Positions 62,909 through 64,000 of a stretch of DNA of 64,000 bases are shown in pieces (position 1 is the first letter of the stretch; each line of letters starts with the position of its first letter). Source of the DNA: Heliopora coerulea (Eukaryota > Cnidaria > Anthozoa > Scleralcyonacea > Helioporidae); assembly GCA_030142905.1 (NCBI GenBank), contig JASJOG010000487.1, positions 1-64,000 of the forward strand, written 5' to 3'. Under the pieces are notes generated by a model. It saw nothing but the letters and a program-made list of their open reading frames with translations. It ran no database searches and had not been told where the DNA came from. The position numbers and the translations under genes were made by a program.

Positions 62909-63391
62909 AGGTTGAGCGGTGGACCGATATCCCGAAGGTGCGCGTTGAAATCCCGCTCGAGTCAACATTTTTCAGTTGACTTCGGCAGTGTAGGTTAATT
63001 GTGAAGTTATCGTTTCATAATGCCCTGAGGATGATTCTGAAATAGAATTGAAACACTGAACATCGATCCTCATGGATAGCGTTAAGTTGTCGCGAGAATA
63101 TCTCGTGCACTTAAATTGGATAAAAACTCGCCTCCAATCCCTGTGGACTCGATAGCTCAACAGGAGAGCGGTCGACCGGTATCCCGAAAATGCGAGTTGA
63201 AATCCCACACGAGTAAACATTTTTCAGTTGACTTCGGCAGGGTAGGTTAATTGTGAAGTTATCGTTTCACAATACCCTGAGGATGATTCTGAAATAGAAT
63301 TAAGCACTGCACATCCATCCTCATGGATAGCGTTAAGTTGTCGCGAGAATATCTCGTGCACTTAAATTGAATAAAATCTCGTCTCCAATCA

Positions 63392-63646
63392 CTAACCCTA
63401 ACCCTAACCCTAACCCTAACCCTAACCCTAACCCTAACCCTAACCTAATTTTAACCCTAACCCTAACCCTAACCCTAACCCTAACCCTAACCTTAACCCT
63501 GACCCTAACCCTAACCCTAACCCTAACCCTAACCCTAACCCTAACCCTAATCCTAACCCTCTCCCTAACCCTAACCCTAACCCTAACCCTAACCCTAACC
63601 CTAAACCTTACCCTAAAACTTACCCTAACCCTAAACCTAACCTAAA
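63392..63646. repeat. Interstitial telomere tract 8 (CCCTAA)
   Basis: Duplicate of tract 3, longer by one hexamer. The same junctions, flank variants and scar are present. Confidence 0.95.
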
Positions 63647-64000
63647 GGTAGAGCGGCGGACCGATATCCCGAAGGTGCGAGTTGAAATCCCGCTCATGTC
63701 AAGATTTTCCTGTTGACTTCGGATGTGTAGGTTAATTGTGAAGTTATCGTTTCATAATACCCTGAGGATGATTCTGAAATAGAATTGAAACACTGCACAT
63801 CCATCCTCATGGATAGCGTTAAGTTGTCGCGAGAATATCTCGTGCACTTAAATTGGATAAAAACTCGCCTCCAATCACTGTGGACTCGATAGCTCAACAG
63901 GTAGAGCGGCGGACCGGTATCCCGAATGTGCGAGTTCAAATCCCGCTCGAGTCAACATTTTTCAGTTTACTTCTACACTGTAGGTTAATTGTGAAATTTT

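Larger units (their letters stand above)
34578..64000 (+). repeat. 252/253-bp tRNA-like satellite array, continues past the window
   Basis: About 110 head-to-tail monomers run here, all in the same orientation. Each holds, in order: a GATAGCGTTAAGTTGTCGC block; an inverted repeat CGAGA-ATA-TCTCG; a second one ATTGGA...TCCAAT; a 72-nt tRNA-like sequence; CAACATTTTT; and a spacer containing GTGAAGTTATCGTTTCATAA and CTGAAATAGAATTGAAACAC. A subset is 252 bp. The first unit at 34,600 is about 100 bp short and diverged. Long - strand frames (76-114 codons) recur only because the repeat happens to be open. They change frame between monomers, since 253 is not a multiple of three, and match no family. 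Confidence 0.95.
58170..64000. repeat. Large duplication within the tRNA-like array, copy 2
   Basis: This is the partner of 45,245-51,796, with three of the four telomere tracts seen so far; it runs off the window. It has one monomer (about 61,204-61,456) missing from copy 1. Just upstream, 57,995-58,192 matches 44,058-44,255 at a different offset (13,937), so the edge is staggered by four monomers. Confidence 0.9.

Noticed and set aside
49577..63645. Long frames encoding Pro-Asn, Leu-Thr or Arg-Val repeats
   Set aside because: They are simple translations of the telomere hexamer in three frames.
34883..63939. Many - strand open frames of 60-114 codons and + strand frames of 60-68 codons in the 253-bp array
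   Set aside because: They recur because each monomer happens to be open, change frame from monomer to monomer since 253 is not a multiple of three, and match no protein family.
34578..64000. A cluster of functional tRNA-Thr(GGT) genes
   Set aside because: The nominal anticodon is preceded by C rather than U33, the anticodon stem is short, and GGT is not a normal eukaryotic threonine anticodon. Many copies also have broken B boxes (GTTGAAATC).
34578..64000. CRISPR-like array of direct repeats
   Set aside because: The whole 253-bp unit repeats, with no unique spacers, and the context is eukaryotic.
63392..64000. True chromosome terminus at the right end of the window
   Set aside because: The tracts are in the CCCTAA orientation and ordinary monomers follow the last one, so the window does not end in a terminal telomere.

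Overview
This is eukaryotic, metazoan-type repetitive DNA. I recognise no intact host gene. The animal assignment rests on vertebrate-type telomere repeats (CCCTAA on the + strand), a Penelope-like retroelement with a GIY-YIG domain, a jockey/CR1-like LINE and a pogo-like DNA transposon. The wording of those proteins recalls cnidarian (anthozoan) genomes; that last step is inference from memory, not a search.

Layout. Bases 1-12,050 are AT-rich sequence holding old mobile-element debris: a Penelope-like RT fragment (3,692-4,492), two diverged copies of another RT-like remnant (4,751-5,440 and 11,310-12,045), a 33-bp inverted-repeat structure (6,353-6,770), and a large foldback element (about 7,863-10,825) into which a 5'-truncated Penelope-like element has jumped (8,146-9,228, with a 14-bp target duplication). 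Bases 12,050-17,278 form a nest. A single piece of the 379-bp satellite (12,050-12,117) is followed by a LINE (ending 17,278), which carries a complete pogo-like transposon (12,131-14,983). The pogo element has two divergent genes: a DD35D transposase with one premature stop, and an intact 243-aa protein with an eight-cysteine zinc module plus a HIRAN domain.

Bases 17,279-34,577 are a head-to-tail satellite of about 379 bp (about 45 monomers). Monomers at its left edge are diverged; the interior shows multi-monomer higher-order repeats. At about 34,578 it changes abruptly into a second satellite of 252/253 bp that runs off the window end. Each 253-bp monomer contains a 72-nt tRNA-like sequence with a perfect 7-bp acceptor stem, A and B boxes and an immediate T4-T5 run, so it reads as a Pol III transcription unit repeated roughly 110 times.

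Eight telomere-repeat tracts (CCCTAA orientation) sit inside tRNA-like monomers between 49,708 and 63,646. Seven share the same breakpoints and private flanking variants, so they descend from one insertion and were then amplified with the satellite; the eighth (56,649) is independent. A segment of about 6 kb carrying these tracts is itself duplicated (about 45,245-51,796 and 58,170-64,000), and the two copies differ by whole monomers and by whole hexamers.

The most notable points are the tRNA-like Pol III-type satellite merged with telomere tracts, and the HIRAN protein as a second gene of a pogo-like transposon. The many short open frames in the satellites are by-products of the repeats.
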